From: CAYVIB01 sp964451365
GTDB taxonomy: Bacteria; Pseudomonadota; Gammaproteobacteria; Pseudomonadales; Cellvibrionaceae
DNA length: 64,000 nt
Direction of reading: 5' to 3'
Assembly (NCBI GenBank): GCA_964451365.1
Contig: CAYVIB010000019.1
Location: 1-64,000 of the forward strand
Positions 25,616 through 35,642 of this stretch are shown here, piece after piece. A model generated the notes under the pieces. That model saw only the letters and a program-made list of their open reading frames with translations, searched no databases and was not told the DNA's origin. Numbering within the stretch: the first letter of the stretch is position 1; each line of letters begins with the position of its first letter. The position numbers and the translations under genes were made by a program.

Positions 25616-28600
25616 ATGGCTTACTTTCCACGAAAGCGCCTCGCCATCAGCGTGGCGCTGGCCCTGTCCACACCGGTGCCGCCATCGTTGGCGCAATCCT
25701 CCGCCCTGCCCGCGGGCGGCGAGATAGTCGCCGGCAGCGGCAGCATTGCCAGCGACGGCAAGCACATGACCATCCAGCAGAACACAGACCGGATGATCGC
25801 CAACTGGCAGGACTTTTCCATTGGCGCCGGCAATAGCGTCAGCTTCCACCAGCCCTCCTCTTCCTCCGTGGCCCTGAACCGCGTCATCGGCCGGAACCCC
25901 AGCGAAATACTCGGCAACCTCAACGCCAATGGGCAGGTCTTCCTCCTCAACGCTAACGGCATCGTGATGGGCGAAGGGGCCAGTGTCCGCACTGGCGCCT
26001 TTGTCGCCTCCACCCTGGGCATGCATGACGAGGATTTCCTCTCCGGTCAGTACCGCTTTACGGGTGATAGCGGCAGTATCACTAACCTGGGTGACCTGGA
26101 GGGCGGCGTGGTGGCGCTGATCTCACCCACAGTTCGCAACCGGGGCGCCATCACCGGCGACACTGCGTTAGCGGCAGGCACCGACGTGCTGTTGGATTTC
26201 AATGGCGATGGCCTGCTGTCGGTGGAAGTGAAGGCCTCCACCCTGGAAACCCTGATCGATAACAAAGGCTTGATTCAGGCCGATGGCGGCATGGCCATTC
26301 TTACGGCCAAGGGTGCCAGCGCAGCATTGAAAGGCGTGGTCAACAACAGCGGCACCGTGCAGGCACAAACCCTGGCCGAGAAAGACGGCCGCATCCTGCT
26401 GCTGGGCGATTTGGAACACGGCGAGGTGAATGTCGCCGGTACCCTGGATGCCTCCGCGCCCAACGGTGGCGATGGCGGCTTTATCGAAACCAGCGCCGCC
26501 CATGTTCATGTTGACGGGGGCGCGCGGATCACCACCCTGGCCGAAGACGGCGAGACCGGCACCTGGTTGATCGACCCCACGGACTTCACCATCAGCGCGG
26601 GCAGTGCCGCCCAAACAGACAGCGGCATCGGTGCCGACACCCTGAGCGGCAACCTGGCCAGCACCAATGTCACCCTGGCAACCGTGGATACCGGCGATGA
26701 ACCCGGCAACATTTATGTCGATGCGACGGTGAGCTGGGATGCCACCACTACACTGACCCTGGATGCTGATAACGACATCTTCATCAACGCCCCCATCACC
26801 GTGGCGAACGCAGGTGGCGGCCTGGCGCTGAATTACGGCGGCAGCGGCTACCACCTGGGCGCCCCCGTCAGCTTCACCGCAGGCTCCGGCGGCAGCTTCA
26901 GCGTCAACGGCAATAGCTACACCCTGATTCACGATGTGAACCAGTTACAGGCCATGAACAATGACCTGACCGGCCTCTATGCCCTGGCCACGGACATCGA
27001 TGCCTCGGCCACCGCCGGCTGGAACAGCGGTCGAGGTTTCATGCCGGTGGGCAATGTCGGCACCTCTACTGCGGAGCGCTTTAACGGCACCCTGGATGGC
27101 CTCGGCCATGTCATCAGCGATCTCACCATTGACCGCCCCGGAAGAAACCATACGGGTCTGTTTGGCTACACCTATTACGCGGATATCCGCCATGTGGGGC
27201 TGGAAAACGCCCAGGTGACCGGCAATGGGACGGTGGGCGCGCTGGTGGGCAGGCTCCAAAGCGGCTCCGCGATCACCCAAAGCTACGCAACGGGGACGGT
27301 GACCGGCACTGACTTTACCGGCGGACTAGTGGGCTACAACAGTTACGGCGGCAGTATCGTTCAAAGCTACTCGACCGTTACAGTCGCGGGAACGGACTAT
27401 GTGGGGGGCCTGGCGGGCTATCAGAACAACGACGGTCTGATTCATCAGAGCTACGCGACGGGCAGTGTGACAGGTGGCGCAAACAACATCGGCGGCCTGG
27501 TGGGCGCGGGCGGTGGCCCCATCGATCAAAGCTTCTTCGCCACCACCGATGCCGGCGGAAATTCCACGACCGGTGGCTACACCAACAATTCGGGTGAAGG
27601 CAGGACCCTGGCCGAACTTCGAACCCTGGACACCTTTGCCGACTGGAACACCGACATCGATGCCCGGGGCGCCACCGGCGTGGCCTGGCGCATTTACGAC
27701 GGCCATACCACGCCGCTGTCGCGCGCCTTTTTAACGCCGTTGCACATTGACGTGAACGACGAAACCGTGACGTATAACGGTACGGAGCAGTTTGCCGCGG
27801 GCAGTCACAACATCAGTGAAAGTTATGACAGCGACCTGTTGTCCGGCACCGCCGGCTACAGCGGCAGCGGCACCAACGCGGGCAACTATGCCATCGGCCT
27901 TGAAGGGTTTTACTCCACTCAGCGAGGTTACGACCTGGTCATTGACGAAGGTACCCTCGCCATCGCCAAGGCCGCCGCGACGGTGACCGCCAACAGCGGC
28001 GTCGTCACCTACAACGGCGGCGGGCAAAGCGTCAGCGGATTTACCGCCACAGGCCTTGTTGGTGGAGAGACGGAAAGCGTGCTGACCAACGTCACCACCA
28101 GCGGCGGTGCGGGTAAGGACGCCGGGGTTTACACCCACCTCGCCAGCGGCAGCGACGAGAACTATGAACTGACCTTTGTGAGCGGTTCTCTGACCATCAA
28201 CAAGGCTGCCGCGACGGTCATCGCCAACAGCGGAACCGTGACCTACAACGGTAGCGCGCAAAGTATCAGCGGTTTCACCGCCAGCGGCCTGATGGGTGGC
28301 GACGATACGAGCGTGCTGGACGGCATCACCACCAGCGGCGGCGCGGGTAAAAACGCGGGTGTTTATACCCATTCCGCCAGCGGCACGGATGAGAACTATG
28401 AACTCACCTTCGTCAATGGTGCGCTGACCATCGACAAGGCCGCCGCGACGATCACTGCCAACAGCCATACCGTGACCTACAACGGCGCCGAGCAAAGCAC
28501 CAGCGGCTTTACTGCCACCGGTCTCGTCGGTGGCGAAGACACAAGCGTGCTGACTGGCGTTACCACCAGCGGCGGTTCGGGTAAAAACGCAGGAATTTAT

Positions 28601-31600
28601 ACCCATTCCGCGAGCGGCACGGATGAGAACTATGAACTCGCCTTCGTTAACGGCGCCCTGAACATCGACAAGGCTGCCGCCACGGTAACCGCCAACAGCG
28701 ATACCGTGACCTACAACGGCGCCGCGCAAAGCACCAGTGGCTTTACTGTCACTGGTCTCGTGGGTGATGAGACTGACAGCGTATTGACCGGCGTTACAAC
28801 AAGCGGCGGCAGCGGCACCAATGCTGGCACCTATACCCACAGTGTCAGCGGCACGGACGAAAACTACGAAATCACCTTTGTGAATGGTGCCCTGACCATC
28901 AACAAAGCTGCCGCAACAGTTACCGCCAACAGCAATACCGTGACCTACAACGGCAGCACGCAAAGCATTAACGGCTTCACGGCCACCGGCCTGGTGGGCG
29001 GTGAAGACACGAGCGTGCTGAGCGGCGTTATCACCAGCGGCGGCTCGGGTACGAACGCGGGTACTTATGCCCATAGCGCCAGCGGCACTGACGGGAATTA
29101 TGAACTGACCTTTATCGATGGCGCCCTGACCATCGACAAAGCCGCGCTCACTGTCACCGCGACGGATGCCAGCAAGACCTACGACGCCCTCGCCTACACC
29201 GGTGGCAACGGCGTGAGCTACAGCGGATTTGTCGGCGGCGAGGACGAGTTGGTGCTCGGTGGTGGCCTGAGCTACGGAGGCTCGGCTCAGGGAGCGACCA
29301 ATGCGGGGGACTATACGATCACCGCCTCTGGCCTCAACGCAGACAACTACACCATCTCCTACGTGGATGGGACGCTCACCATCGACAAAGCCGCCGCCAC
29401 CGTTACTGCCAACAGCAATACCGTCACCTACAACGGCGCCGGGCAAAGCGTCTCCGGTTTCACCGCCAGCGGTCTGGTGGGTGATGAAGATGAAAGCGTG
29501 CTGTCCGGCGTTACCACCAATGGCGGTTCAGGTAAAAACGCGGGTGTTTATACCCATACCGCCACTGGCACCGATGAAAACTACGAACTCACTTTCGTCG
29601 ACGGTGCCCTCACCATCGGAAAGGCCGCCGCGACGGTAACTGCGAATAGCAATACCGTCACCTACAACGGTGGCGCTCAAAGCGTCACTGGCTTTACGAC
29701 CACCGGCTTGGTGGGCGGCGAAGACGAGAGCGTGCTTGTCGGGGTTTCAACCAGCGGCGGCAACGGTACCAATGCGGGCACTTATGTCCATACCGTCAAC
29801 GGCGGCACCCAGCAAAATTACGAACTGACCTTTGTGGACGGCGCCCTGACCATTGACAGGGCCGGGCTCACCGTCACTGCCATCGACGCCGGCAAAACCT
29901 ACGACGCCCTCGGCTGGAGTGGTGGCAACGGCGTAAGCTATAGCGGCTTTGTGGGCGGCGAGGACGAGTCGGTGCTCGGCGGCAGCCTGACCTATGGCGG
30001 CTCGGCACAGGGCGCGGTCAATGCCGGGGAATATGTCATCACCGCCTCGGGCCTCGGCTCCAACAACTACAACATCAGCTATGCCGATGGCTCGCTGACC
30101 ATCGACAAAGCCGCCGCGACAGTCACTGCCAACAGCGATACCGTGACCTACAACGGCGCCGGGCAAAGCATCAGCGGCTTTACCGCCACCGGTCTCGTCG
30201 GTGGCGAAGATGAAAGCGTGCTGACGGGCGTCACCGCCAGCGGCGGCACGGGTACCAACGCGGGTGTTTACGACCATACCGCCAGCGGCACCGATGAGAA
30301 TTACGAACTCACTTTTGTGGATGGTGCCCTGACCATCAACAAAGCTGCCGCGATAGTTACCGCCAACAGCCATACCGTGACCTACAACGGCACCGGGCAA
30401 AACATCAGCGGTTTTACCGCAACCGGCCTTGTAAGCGGTGAAGATACAAGCGTGTTGGAGGGCGTCACCACCAGCGGCGGTTCCGGCAAAAACGCAGGAA
30501 TTTATACCCATTCCGCGAGCGGCACGGATGAGAACTATGAACTCACCTTCGTCAATGGTGCCCTGACCATCGACAAGGCCGCCGCCACGGTAACCGCCAA
30601 CAGCAATACCGTGACCTACAACGGCGGCGAGCAAAGCATCAGCGGCTTTACCGCCAGCGGTCTCGTAGGTGGCGAAGACGCGAGCGTACTGGACGGAATC
30701 ACCACCAGCGGCGGCAGCGGTACCAATGCCGGCAGCTACCTTCACAGCGCCAGCGGTATTGATGAAAACTACGAATTCACTTTTGTGGATGGCACCTTGA
30801 CCATTGACAAAGCCGCACTCACCGTCACTGCCGCGGACGCCAGCAAGACCTACGACGCCCTCGTCTGGAGTGGCGGCAGCGGTGTGAGCTACAGCGGCTT
30901 TGTGAGCGGAGAGAACGAGACGGTGCTCGGCGGCAGCCTGAACTATGGGGGCTCGGCACAGGGAGCGATCAATGCTGGGGAATACGAAATTGCCGTCTCC
31001 GGAGTGGAAGCCGATAACTACGACATAACCTACCGGACTGGCGCACTGACCATCGATAAGGCAGCAGCCACAGTGACCGCCAATAGCGGAACCGTCACTT
31101 ACAACGGCGGCGAGCAAAGCATTGGTGGCTACACCGCCAGCGGCCTGGTCGGTGGCGAAGATGAAAGCGTGCTGACGGGCGTCACCACCAGCGGCGGCAC
31201 GGGTACCAACGCGGGTGTTTATAGCCATACCGCCAGCGGCACCGATGAGAATTACGAACTCACTTTTGTGGATGGTGCCCTGACCATCGACAAAGCTGCC
31301 GCGATAGTTACCGCCAACAGCGGCACCACAGCCTACAACGGCAGTGAACAAAGCCTCAGCGGTTTCACTGCCACCGGTCTCGTGGGCGACGAAGACACGA
31401 GCGTGCTGAACGGCGTCACCACCAGCGGCGGTTCAGGTAAAAACGCGGGTGTTTATACCCATACCGCCACTGGCACCGATGAAAATTACGAACTCACTTT
31501 CGTCGACGGTGCCCTGACCATCGACAAAGCCGCTGCAACGGTAACCGCCAATAGCGATACCGTGACCTACAACGGCGGTACTCAAAGTATCAGCGGCTTT

Positions 31601-33823
31601 ACTGTCACTGGTCTTGTGGGCGGTGAGACCGTCAGCGTCTTGACCGGCGTTACAACTAGCGGCGGCAGCGGCACAAATGCCGGAACGTTCACCCACAACG
31701 CCAGCGGTACCGACGAAAATTACGAACTCACTTTTGTGGATGGTGCCCTGACCATCGACAAAGCCGTCGCGACGGTTACCGCCAATAGCGATACCGTGAC
31801 CTACAACGGCGGTGCGCAAATCGTCAGCGGCTTTACCGCCACTGGTCTCGTCGACGGCGAAGACACGAGCGTGCTGGACGGCGTCACCACCAGCGGTGGC
31901 AGCGGTACCAATGCCGGCAGCTATCTTCACAGCGCCAGCGGCATGGATGAAAATTACGAACTGACCTTTGTGAATGGCGCCCTGACCATCGACAAGGCCG
32001 CACTCACTGTTACCGCAACGGATGCCAGCAAGACCTACGACGCCCTCGCCTACAGTGGTGGCAACGGCGTGAGCTACAGCGGTTTTGTCGGCGGCGAGGA
32101 CGAGACGGTGCTCGGCGGCAGCCTGAACTTTGGGGGTTCCGCCCAGGGCGCGGTCAACGCCGGGGAATATATCATCGCCGCCTCGGGCCTCGACTCCAAC
32201 AATTACAACATCAACTATGTCGACGGCTCGCTTACGATCAACAAAGCACTCGCGACGGTCACTGCCAACAGCGGCACCACAACCTACAACGGCAGCGAAC
32301 AAAGCCTCAGCGGTTTCACTGCCACCGGTCTCGTGGGCGACGAAGACACGAGCGTGCTGAACGGCGTCACCACCAGCGGCGGTTCAGGTAAAAACGCGGG
32401 TGTTTATACCCATACCGCCACTGGCACCGATGAAAATTACGAACTCGCTTTCGTCGACGGTGCCCTGACCATCGACAAAGCCGCTGCGACGGTTACGGCC
32501 AACAGCGATACCGTGACCTACAACGGCGCCGGGCAAAGCATCAACGGCTTTACCGTGGCCGGCCTGGTGGGCGGTGAGGATGCCAGCGTGCTGGAGAGCG
32601 TAATCACCAGCGGCGGCGCCGGTACCAACGCGGGCACCTACGTCCACACGGCCAACGGCAGCGACGAAAATTACGATCTGACTTTCGTGGACGGTGCCCT
32701 GACCATCGACAAAGCCGCGCTGACGGTAGCTGCCAACGATGCCGGCAAGACCTACGACGCTTCGGCCTGGAGCGGCGGCAACGGCGTGACCTACAGCGGC
32801 TTCGTCGGCGGTGAGGACGCCTCGGTGCTCGGCGGCAGCCTGCGCTATGGTGGCTCGGCCCAGGGCGCCATCAATGCCGGAAGCTACGTACTTACTGTTT
32901 CCGGCCTGTCGTCGGACAACTACGACTTTGCCTATGCCGACGGAACCCTGACCGTCAACAAGGCACATGCCACCGTCACCGCCAACAGCGGAACGACTAC
33001 CTACAACGGCGGAGAGCAAAGCGTCTCCGGGTTTACCGCCACGGGCCTGGTGGGCGGTGAAGACGAAAGTGTTCTGGATGGCGTCATCACCAGTGGCGGG
33101 AGTGGCACCAACGCGGGCATTTATGTCCACAATGCCAGCGGTACCGACGACAACTATGAGCTGACCTTCGTGGACGGTGCCCTGACCATCGGTAAGGCGG
33201 CATTGGCCCTGAACGCGGTCAGCGACGATAAAGTGTACGACGGCACCACCGCTTCATCCGCCGATGTGCTGGTCAGCGGCCTGATAGCGGGCGACAGCCT
33301 GAGTGGCCTCAGCCAGTCCTTCGACAGCAGGAACGCCGGCAATCGCAGCCTGTTCGTGAACACGGGCTATGTGCTGAACGACGGCAACGGCGGCAATAAC
33401 TATACGGTCAGAATCGAAAGCGCCGCCGGTGCCATCACCCCCGCCAACCTGCTCCTGAGCGCGGTGAGTGACATCCGGCCCTACGACGGCAGCGCGGAGT
33501 CATTCCGCCCGGTCAGTGTCTCCGGCCTGAAGGAAGGCGACAGCGTGGAAAACCTGAACCAGTCCTTCGACTCCCCGGTGGTTGGCGCCCGCACTCTGTC
33601 GATCAACCCCGGCTATATCGTCAACGACGGTAACAACGGCGACAACTATGTCCTGATCCTGAAAAATGCCGAAGGCCGCATACTCACGGCCACCGATTCG
33701 GATGGCGGCAATCTGCTGGTGTCCGGTTATCACGCCTGCCCGGATGCTGCTACAGACCCCCTGGCACATTGCACGTCTTCACCCGGCGAAGCGGCGGATG
33801 ACCTGCTCACGCTGGACCGGTAA
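25616..33823 (+). CDS. two-partner secretion adhesin (TpsA) with MBG-type repeat array
   Basis: A giant exported adhesin of 2,735 residues. The start at 25616 gives a clean signal peptide (MAYFPRKRLAISVALALS...AQ). Residues about 30-270 form the TPS haemagglutination domain: NCNANGQ-like NLNANGQVFLLNANGIVMG and ALNRVIGRNPSEILG are visible. Three GLUG-like repeats follow near 520-620 (GGLVGYNSYGGSIVQSYS). Then come 22 MBG-type units, 17 of 78 residues (TANSxTVTYNG...GTDENYELTFVDGALTIDK) and five of 83 residues (SKTYDAL...GGNGVSYSGF), and two YDG-type units (KVYDGT, RPYDGS). The C-terminus holds the only two cysteines (2708 and 2719). The TpsB gene follows after 12 bases. It probably mediates surface attachment. 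The 25553 start upstream has no Shine-Dalgarno. Confidence 0.9.
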   Translation: MAYFPRKRLAISVALALSTPVPPSLAQSSALPAGGEIVAGSGSIASDGKHMTIQQNTDRMIANWQDFSIGAGNSVSFHQPSSSSVALNRVIGRNPSEILGNLNANGQVFLLNANGIVMGEGASVRTGAFVASTLGMHDEDFLSGQYRFTGDSGSITNLGDLEGGVVALISPTVRNRGAITGDTALAAGTDVLLDFNGDGLLSVEVKASTLETLIDNKGLIQADGGMAILTAKGASAALKGVVNNSGTVQAQTLAEKDGRILLLGDLEHGEVNVAGTLDASAPNGGDGGFIETSAAHVHVDGGARITTLAEDGETGTWLIDPTDFTISAGSAAQTDSGIGADTLSGNLASTNVTLATVDTGDEPGNIYVDATVSWDATTTLTLDADNDIFINAPITVANAGGGLALNYGGSGYHLGAPVSFTAGSGGSFSVNGNSYTLIHDVNQLQAMNNDLTGLYALATDIDASATAGWNSGRGFMPVGNVGTSTAERFNGTLDGLGHVISDLTIDRPGRNHTGLFGYTYYADIRHVGLENAQVTGNGTVGALVGRLQSGSAITQSYATGTVTGTDFTGGLVGYNSYGGSIVQSYSTVTVAGTDYVGGLAGYQNNDGLIHQSYATGSVTGGANNIGGLVGAGGGPIDQSFFATTDAGGNSTTGGYTNNSGEGRTLAELRTLDTFADWNTDIDARGATGVAWRIYDGHTTPLSRAFLTPLHIDVNDETVTYNGTEQFAAGSHNISESYDSDLLSGTAGYSGSGTNAGNYAIGLEGFYSTQRGYDLVIDEGTLAIAKAAATVTANSGVVTYNGGGQSVSGFTATGLVGGETESVLTNVTTSGGAGKDAGVYTHLASGSDENYELTFVSGSLTINKAAATVIANSGTVTYNGSAQSISGFTASGLMGGDDTSVLDGITTSGGAGKNAGVYTHSASGTDENYELTFVNGALTIDKAAATITANSHTVTYNGAEQSTSGFTATGLVGGEDTSVLTGVTTSGGSGKNAGIYTHSASGTDENYELAFVNGALNIDKAAATVTANSDTVTYNGAAQSTSGFTVTGLVGDETDSVLTGVTTSGGSGTNAGTYTHSVSGTDENYEITFVNGALTINKAAATVTANSNTVTYNGSTQSINGFTATGLVGGEDTSVLSGVITSGGSGTNAGTYAHSASGTDGNYELTFIDGALTIDKAALTVTATDASKTYDALAYTGGNGVSYSGFVGGEDELVLGGGLSYGGSAQGATNAGDYTITASGLNADNYTISYVDGTLTIDKAAATVTANSNTVTYNGAGQSVSGFTASGLVGDEDESVLSGVTTNGGSGKNAGVYTHTATGTDENYELTFVDGALTIGKAAATVTANSNTVTYNGGAQSVTGFTTTGLVGGEDESVLVGVSTSGGNGTNAGTYVHTVNGGTQQNYELTFVDGALTIDRAGLTVTAIDAGKTYDALGWSGGNGVSYSGFVGGEDESVLGGSLTYGGSAQGAVNAGEYVITASGLGSNNYNISYADGSLTIDKAAATVTANSDTVTYNGAGQSISGFTATGLVGGEDESVLTGVTASGGTGTNAGVYDHTASGTDENYELTFVDGALTINKAAAIVTANSHTVTYNGTGQNISGFTATGLVSGEDTSVLEGVTTSGGSGKNAGIYTHSASGTDENYELTFVNGALTIDKAAATVTANSNTVTYNGGEQSISGFTASGLVGGEDASVLDGITTSGGSGTNAGSYLHSASGIDENYEFTFVDGTLTIDKAALTVTAADASKTYDALVWSGGSGVSYSGFVSGENETVLGGSLNYGGSAQGAINAGEYEIAVSGVEADNYDITYRTGALTIDKAAATVTANSGTVTYNGGEQSIGGYTASGLVGGEDESVLTGVTTSGGTGTNAGVYSHTASGTDENYELTFVDGALTIDKAAAIVTANSGTTAYNGSEQSLSGFTATGLVGDEDTSVLNGVTTSGGSGKNAGVYTHTATGTDENYELTFVDGALTIDKAAATVTANSDTVTYNGGTQSISGFTVTGLVGGETVSVLTGVTTSGGSGTNAGTFTHNASGTDENYELTFVDGALTIDKAVATVTANSDTVTYNGGAQIVSGFTATGLVDGEDTSVLDGVTTSGGSGTNAGSYLHSASGMDENYELTFVNGALTIDKAALTVTATDASKTYDALAYSGGNGVSYSGFVGGEDETVLGGSLNFGGSAQGAVNAGEYIIAASGLDSNNYNINYVDGSLTINKALATVTANSGTTTYNGSEQSLSGFTATGLVGDEDTSVLNGVTTSGGSGKNAGVYTHTATGTDENYELAFVDGALTIDKAAATVTANSDTVTYNGAGQSINGFTVAGLVGGEDASVLESVITSGGAGTNAGTYVHTANGSDENYDLTFVDGALTIDKAALTVAANDAGKTYDASAWSGGNGVTYSGFVGGEDASVLGGSLRYGGSAQGAINAGSYVLTVSGLSSDNYDFAYADGTLTVNKAHATVTANSGTTTYNGGEQSVSGFTATGLVGGEDESVLDGVITSGGSGTNAGIYVHNASGTDDNYELTFVDGALTIGKAALALNAVSDDKVYDGTTASSADVLVSGLIAGDSLSGLSQSFDSRNAGNRSLFVNTGYVLNDGNGGNNYTVRIESAAGAITPANLLLSAVSDIRPYDGSAESFRPVSVSGLKEGDSVENLNQSFDSPVVGARTLSINPGYIVNDGNNGDNYVLILKNAEGRILTATDSDGGNLLVSGYHACPDAATDPLAHCTSSPGEAADDLLTLDR
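27961..33189 (+). repeat. in-gene array of 22 MBG-type repeats
   Basis: Coding tandem repeats within the adhesin, with unit lengths of 234 bp (type A) or 249 bp (type B). Reading along the gene the order is five A, B, two A, B, three A, B, four A, B, two A, B, one A. A 191-bp stretch in two units (31346-31536 and 32297-32487, offset 951 bp) differs at one base, implying recent conversion or duplication. Confidence 0.9.
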
Positions 33824-33835
33824 ACGGATAAAAAC

Positions 33836-35548
33836 ATGAATAAGATTCTGAACTGCCTGGCCGGCCTCGTTTTGCTGGCCGCTTTCCCCGGCCTGGCGCC
33901 GGCCCAGGATGCGGGCACACTGCTACGGCAACAGGAATCCCGGAGCCAGCCGCAATTGCCACCCGCCTCGCAAGACACGGAGGAGGAGACAATATCGATA
34001 CCGGAAGACCCGCCGCCGGTAACGGATGAGGAAGGCACCACGGTACAGATTACCGCCCTGCATTTCAGCGGAGACGCGACTTTGCTCTCGCCAGAGTATC
34101 GCCGGTCGCTGGCGGACTCGGTGGTCGGCCAGCGGCTGGGCATCCGTGGCCTCCGGGCTCTGGCGGACAGGATAACGGCCCAACTCCAGCAGCGGGGCCA
34201 CCTGCTGGCCTTCGCCCTGCTGCCGCCGCAGGATGTGACCGAAGGCCAGGTGACAGTGGAAATCCGCCAGGGGAGACTGGAGGAAGTGGTTTTCGAACCG
34301 GAGAAGGGGGTGCGAGTGCGCGCGGGCCTCTTGCATGCCATCGGCGAGAAACCCCTGACCGGCGGCGTCACCCGCGCGCACCTGGAAGAGAGCCTGCTAC
34401 GCCTCAACGACCTGCCCGGCATCAGCGCCCGCGGGCGCCTGGCAGCCGGCGAGACGGCCAACGGCAGCCGCCTTCACATAAGCATTAAAGAGGCGCCGCT
34501 GTTCAACGCCACCCTGCACAGCAACAACTACGGCGTTGCCTCCACCGGCGAAATCCAGACGGTCGCCGGTCTCTCGCTCAGCGACGCCAGCGGCTACGGT
34601 GATTATTCCAGTCTGGTACTGAGTGTCGCGAAGGGACAGCGTTACGCCGCTATCGGCACCAGCCTGCCCCTGGGGGCCGGCGGTGCGAGTGCCCGTGTCC
34701 GCTTCAGCCGCCTGAACTACGAGCACCGCGAGGAGCCCGGAAAGCTGCTGGAGCTGGAAGGCCATGCACAGGTGGCGTCACTGGGTCTGGATTACCGGCC
34801 CATCCGCTCCCGTTCGCTGAACCTCACCTTGTATGCCGACTACCTGTGGAAAACCCTGGTGGACGAAAGCCTGTTGGGCATATTGCAGGACAAGGAAAGC
34901 CAATCACTGCGCCTTGGGGTCAGTGCTGAGCACCACGACGACTGGCTCGGTGGTGGCGTCACCGTTGCCGAGCTGCAATATACGGCCGGCGAGTTGGACC
35001 TGTCCGCCGCCCCGGACGCACTGGCCGCCGACAGGGCTGGCTTGCGTACCCATGGGGACTTTAGCCACTGGAACCTGCGCCTGAACCGTCTTCAGTTCCT
35101 GCCCGGCAATCTTTCCCTGTTCGCTCAACTGAACGGCCAACGGGCCGGCAAGAACCTCGACTCTTCGGAAGAACTGAGCCTGGGCGGCCCCTTTGGCGTG
35201 CGCGGATGGCCGGTGAGCGAAGCCCAGGGAGACAGCGGCTTGCTCACCACACTTGAACTGCGCTACACCTGGGACCAGTGGCAATTGAACACATTCTTCG
35301 ACGCCGGACGCATTCATATCAACAGGAATCCCAAAGGCATTCCACCCGGCAACGATTGCCAGTGCAACAGCTACAACCTGAAAAGCGCGGGCCTGGGTGT
35401 CAACTGGCTCCATCGCCGGTGGACAGCCAGCGCCACCTGGGCGCGCGGACTGGGCGACAATCCGGGTCGCGATCTAGTCGCTGGTAGCAGCGCCGGGGAA
35501 GACGGCGATAAGCAGCAATTCTGGTTCCAGGCGAGTTTGCGGTTTTGA
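33836..35548 (+). CDS. TpsB outer-membrane transporter (FhaC/ShlB/HecB family)
   Basis: Outer-membrane partner that exports the adjacent adhesin. The 570 residues comprise a signal peptide (to about residue 23), a proline/glutamate-rich linker (about 30-65), two POTRA domains (about 66-215) and a 16-strand beta-barrel. The family motif VRGWP (usually VRGYP) is at 455-459 at the tip of loop L6. The chain ends in phenylalanine (FQASLRF), as required for Bam-dependent insertion. A CxC pair (DCQC) sits in a late extracellular loop. It lies 12 bases after tpsA with no terminator, so they share a transcript. No third component such as an acyl- or glycosyltransferase is present. Confidence 0.93.
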   Translation: MNKILNCLAGLVLLAAFPGLAPAQDAGTLLRQQESRSQPQLPPASQDTEEETISIPEDPPPVTDEEGTTVQITALHFSGDATLLSPEYRRSLADSVVGQRLGIRGLRALADRITAQLQQRGHLLAFALLPPQDVTEGQVTVEIRQGRLEEVVFEPEKGVRVRAGLLHAIGEKPLTGGVTRAHLEESLLRLNDLPGISARGRLAAGETANGSRLHISIKEAPLFNATLHSNNYGVASTGEIQTVAGLSLSDASGYGDYSSLVLSVAKGQRYAAIGTSLPLGAGGASARVRFSRLNYEHREEPGKLLELEGHAQVASLGLDYRPIRSRSLNLTLYADYLWKTLVDESLLGILQDKESQSLRLGVSAEHHDDWLGGGVTVAELQYTAGELDLSAAPDALAADRAGLRTHGDFSHWNLRLNRLQFLPGNLSLFAQLNGQRAGKNLDSSEELSLGGPFGVRGWPVSEAQGDSGLLTTLELRYTWDQWQLNTFFDAGRIHINRNPKGIPPGNDCQCNSYNLKSAGLGVNWLHRRWTASATWARGLGDNPGRDLVAGSSAGEDGDKQQFWFQASLRF

Positions 35549-35642
35549 ATAAAGATTCTTTTGCCAATGCCTCAACCTGGACAAGGACTTCAAGTTACCG
35601 AAGTAATGAGTACTGTAAGTAGCTGGAATACTTATCGCCCAA

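Noticed and set aside
27731..33130. Very long minus-strand open frames across the adhesin gene (for example 571 and 534 codons)
   Set aside because: They are shadows of the GC-rich coding repeats: the translated antisense shows the same periodicity, has no Shine-Dalgarno or domain, and stops coincide with irregular units.
27961..33189. Possible CRISPR array because of regular direct repeats
   Set aside because: Units are 234-249 bp, coding and degenerate, without short identical repeats or unique spacers, and no cas genes are present.
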